Positions 41,244-43,555 of a stretch of 43,555 nucleotides of DNA are shown here, in pieces. Origin of the DNA: Candidatus Woesearchaeota archaeon CG_4_10_14_0_2_um_filter_33_13 (GTDB lineage Archaea > Nanobdellota > Nanobdellia > Woesearchaeales > GW2011-AR9); assembly GCA_002792115.1 (NCBI GenBank), contig PFNQ01000033.1, positions 739-44,293 of the forward strand, in the 5' to 3' direction. Every line of letters begins with the position of its first letter. The stretch's first letter is position 1. A program made the translations under genes and the position numbers. The notes beneath the pieces were generated by a model, which did not search any database, was not told the DNA's origin, and saw nothing but the letters and a program-made list of their open reading frames with translations.

Positions 41244-42956
41244 ATGGTTGAATTTGTTTTTCGGGTTGCTGGAGAAGCGGGTATGGGTGCTGCTACGGCT
41301 GCAGATTTATTGTCTGCAGTAGCTTTACGTTTCGGATACAATATTTTCTCTAGTAAGGATTATGCTTCTCAGATAAGAGGAGGCCATAATTATCACACTA
41401 TTAGAGTTTCCAATCAGAAAGTTAACGCTGATGTTAGAGAAATTAACATTTTGTTGGCTTTTAATCAGGAAAGTTTGCAAAAGCATCTTGAGTTTATGTC
41501 TAAGGATGGAATTATAATTTATAATTCAAAAGATGAATGTGTGGAAAAAGATAATTTATATCTCTTTCCAATAGACATAGAGAAAATAGAATCTGAATTA
41601 AAAGAAAAGAACTTATTAAATTTTATATTTGTCGGTGCAACATTAAAAACTCTTGGAGTAAAGTGGGATTCTATTGAAGAGATTATTAAACAAAAATTTG
41701 CAAAGAAAACCAATCTTGAAATTTGGAAAAATGCGGTTCTTCTTGGTTTTAATCAAGCAGAAAAAGTTTATGACTTGCCAGATTTGAACCAAAATAAGAA
41801 TGCTCAACTAATTAGCGGAAACCAGGCTATTGCTCTGGGTGCTCTTAAAGCAGGTTTAACATTTCATGCTCAATACCCCATGACCCCAGTTACAGGAATT
41901 TTACATCATTTAACTAAAGAAGCAATCAACAACAACTCGTTGACAGTGATCCAGCCAGAAGATGAAATTTCTGCAATAAACATGGCCTTAGGTGCTTCTT
42001 ATGCCGGTGCTAGAGCAATGACGGCTACTTCTGGGGGGGGTTTTGCTTTGATGATAGAATCAGTAAGTTTAGCAGGGATGGCAGAAATTCCTTTAGTTAT
42101 TGTTGAAGGTCAAAGACCAGGTCCAGCGACAGGAGTACCAACAAAAACTGAGCAAAGTGATTTAAAGTTTGTTATTAACGCTGGACATGGAGATTTTCCA
42201 AAAGTTGTTATTGCTCCAGGTTCAATTGAAGAATGTTACACTGAAACAAAGAGATCATTTTATCTGGCTGAGAAGTATCAATTGCCGGTTCTTGTTCTGA
42301 TAGACAAGCATTTGGCAGAAAGTTTTGACACTGTGAACTTAACTGACATTGAGAAAGATTTTGTTTTTGATTATGATCAACATGTTAACATTATTGAAAT
42401 GGTTTCTGAAAAACAGCTTAACAAGGATGGTCTGTTTAAACGATATGCTTCAAATGAATCATCCAGAACCATTCCGGGAACAAAAAGTGGAGTTTACACT
42501 TGTTCTGGAGATGAACACGATGAAGTTGGACAGATCATTGAAGATGCAGAAATTCGTGTTAAGATGATGGATCGAAGGATGAAAAAGATGAATTCTATTC
42601 TAAACGAACTTCCAGATCTAGAAATAACCGGTTCAGATGATGCAGAACTTACAATAATTTCTTGGGGAAGTAATAAGGGAGCGATTGAAGAGGCAGTGTA
42701 TTTACTCAATCAAGAAGGGAAGAAAGTTAATTTTGTTATTATTAAATATCTGTTACCATTTCAATCTAAAAACGTTGGGAACGTTCTGAAAAGAGCAAAA
42801 AAGTTAGCACTTATTGAAGGTAATTATACTGCTCAATTAGGTCAGTTAATCACAGAACAAACTGGTATAACCTTTGAGAATAAACTCTTAAAATTTAATG
42901 GTCAAACTTTTACAGTTGAAGAGATTTACAGAGAAATAATAAAATGGCTGAATTAA
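41244..42956 (+). CDS. korA: 2-oxoacid:ferredoxin oxidoreductase, fused gamma-alpha subunit
   Basis: 570 residues. The N-terminal third (about 1-190) is the gamma domain (FRVAGEAGMGAATAADLLS, YASQIRGGHNYHTIRVS). The alpha part follows, with GNQAIALGALKAGLTFHAQYPMTPVTGIL and QPEDEISAINMALGASYAGARAMTATSGGGFALM, the transketolase-type pyrimidine domain, and GQRPGPATGVPTKTEQSDL. The signature YPMTPVTG deviates from the common YPITPS form, so the 2-oxoacid used is not certain. Electrons go to ferredoxin. The beta subunit gene follows with a 13-base overlap. No separate delta ferredoxin subunit is seen. Confidence 0.93.
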   Translation: MVEFVFRVAGEAGMGAATAADLLSAVALRFGYNIFSSKDYASQIRGGHNYHTIRVSNQKVNADVREINILLAFNQESLQKHLEFMSKDGIIIYNSKDECVEKDNLYLFPIDIEKIESELKEKNLLNFIFVGATLKTLGVKWDSIEEIIKQKFAKKTNLEIWKNAVLLGFNQAEKVYDLPDLNQNKNAQLISGNQAIALGALKAGLTFHAQYPMTPVTGILHHLTKEAINNNSLTVIQPEDEISAINMALGASYAGARAMTATSGGGFALMIESVSLAGMAEIPLVIVEGQRPGPATGVPTKTEQSDLKFVINAGHGDFPKVVIAPGSIEECYTETKRSFYLAEKYQLPVLVLIDKHLAESFDTVNLTDIEKDFVFDYDQHVNIIEMVSEKQLNKDGLFKRYASNESSRTIPGTKSGVYTCSGDEHDEVGQIIEDAEIRVKMMDRRMKKMNSILNELPDLEITGSDDAELTIISWGSNKGAIEEAVYLLNQEGKKVNFVIIKYLLPFQSKNVGNVLKRAKKLALIEGNYTAQLGQLITEQTGITFENKLLKFNGQTFTVEEIYREIIKWLN

Positions 42957-43555
42957 AAGATTTTAACAGAACAGAGATCCCTAATTGGTGTCCGGGATGC
43001 GGTAATTATGGAATCATTGCCGCTGTTAAGAAAACTTTAGTAGAGTTAAGCCTGTCTAATGAAAACACTGTTCTTGTTTCTGGTGTTGGTTGTTTTGCTA
43101 AACTTCCTTATTGGACTAAAGTTAATGGTTTTGTTGGGTTACATGGAAGATCTCTACCTGTTGCTCAAGGAATAAAATTGGCTAATCCCAAATTAAATGT
43201 TATTGCTTTTGGTGGGGACGGCGATGGATATGGCGAAGGTGGAAATCATTTTATTCACGCTTGTAGAAGAAATATTAATATTACCTATGTTATTCATAAT
43301 AATTCCGTTTTTGGTTTAACAACCGGACAATATTCTCCCACCGCAGAAAAAGGTCGAAAAAGTAAAACTAGCCTTTCTGGGTCAACAGAACTGCCAATTA
43401 ATCCCTTGGCTTTAGCTATTGCTTCGGGAGCAACTTTTGTTGCTAGAGCTTATGCTGGGAATATAAAAGAAACAGTTGAGATACTGAAAAAAGCTGTTGA
43501 ACATAAAGGGTTTTCGTTTGTTGATATTCTTCAATCTTGTGTTGCATATCAGAAT
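42944..43555 (+). CDS. korB: 2-oxoacid:ferredoxin oxidoreductase, beta subunit (truncated by window edge)
   Basis: 204 codons are visible and the gene runs off the right edge. It starts MAELKDFNRTEIPNWCPGCG, where the CPGCG cysteines bind the iron-sulfur cluster. GDGDGYGEGGNHFIHACRRN, followed by VIHNNSVFGLTTGQ, is the thiamine diphosphate-binding site with its metal ligands. It overlaps the alpha gene by 13 bases, indicating coupled translation. Confidence 0.92.
   Translation, partial: MAELKDFNRTEIPNWCPGCGNYGIIAAVKKTLVELSLSNENTVLVSGVGCFAKLPYWTKVNGFVGLHGRSLPVAQGIKLANPKLNVIAFGGDGDGYGEGGNHFIHACRRNINITYVIHNNSVFGLTTGQYSPTAEKGRKSKTSLSGSTELPINPLALAIASGATFVARAYAGNIKETVEILKKAVEHKGFSFVDILQSCVAYQN

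Overview
The window looks like a stretch of an AT-rich archaeal chromosome, most likely from a DPANN-type lineage (Woesearchaeota/Pacearchaeota-like). That placement is an inference from gene content. The archaeal assignment itself is firm. The window holds archaeal DnaG, RIO1, a Dim2/Pno1-like KH protein, a thermosome subunit, ribosomal proteins S19e, L31e, L39e and L35Ae, type II methionine aminopeptidase, HerA-like ATPases and an intron-containing tRNA-His. Many start codons lie about 25 bases after a TATA box, as expected for leaderless archaeal transcripts. Others carry GGAGG/GAGGTG ribosome binding sites, and these correct several starts.

Layout. 1-2583 (minus): CPT-like kinase, RIO1 kinase, KH protein and HAD hydrolase. 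2584-3317: gene-free, with two promoter-like sites and at least one well-folded candidate RNA. 3318-9273: dnaG, a HerA-like ATPase, a nitroreductase, NAD kinase, HtpX and LemA. 9452-12909: a SpoIIM-like membrane protein, small proteins, a RecB/Cas4-like nuclease and the S19e-L39e-L31e operon. 13136-15843: three unrecognised membrane proteins, two of which end in the same Pro-Gly-Ser-Arg tail. 15858-26924: the accessory core, with a GT2 glycosyltransferase, a ParB-like/methyltransferase fusion, an APH-type kinase, a J-domain/TPR protein, a VWA protein, L35Ae, an intein-split HerA-like ATPase and a 539-residue helical protein. 27024-32791: presenilin-like protease, MBL hydrolase, thermosome, a CDP-alcohol phosphatidyltransferase/diacylglycerol-kinase fusion and a membrane protein. 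33000-43555: tRNA-His with an intron, methyltransferase plus radical SAM pair, HisRS, methionine aminopeptidase, sugar-phosphate mutase, two sugar nucleotidyltransferases, 5S rRNA, and 2-oxoacid:ferredoxin oxidoreductase alpha and (truncated) beta.

Two observations stand out. First, the glycosyltransferase, the J-domain/TPR protein and the 539-residue protein end in the same 67-residue domain, alignable without gaps, although the rest of each protein differs. This suggests a shared docking or targeting module that ties these genes, and probably the VWA, kinase and methyltransferase genes between them, into one undescribed system. Second, the 5S rRNA carries a 31-nt insertion in loop C. Removing it at relaxed bulge-helix-bulge positions would restore the usual loop C sequence exactly, so it may be a 5S rRNA intron. 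Both rest on reading the sequence by eye, with no database search or folding software.
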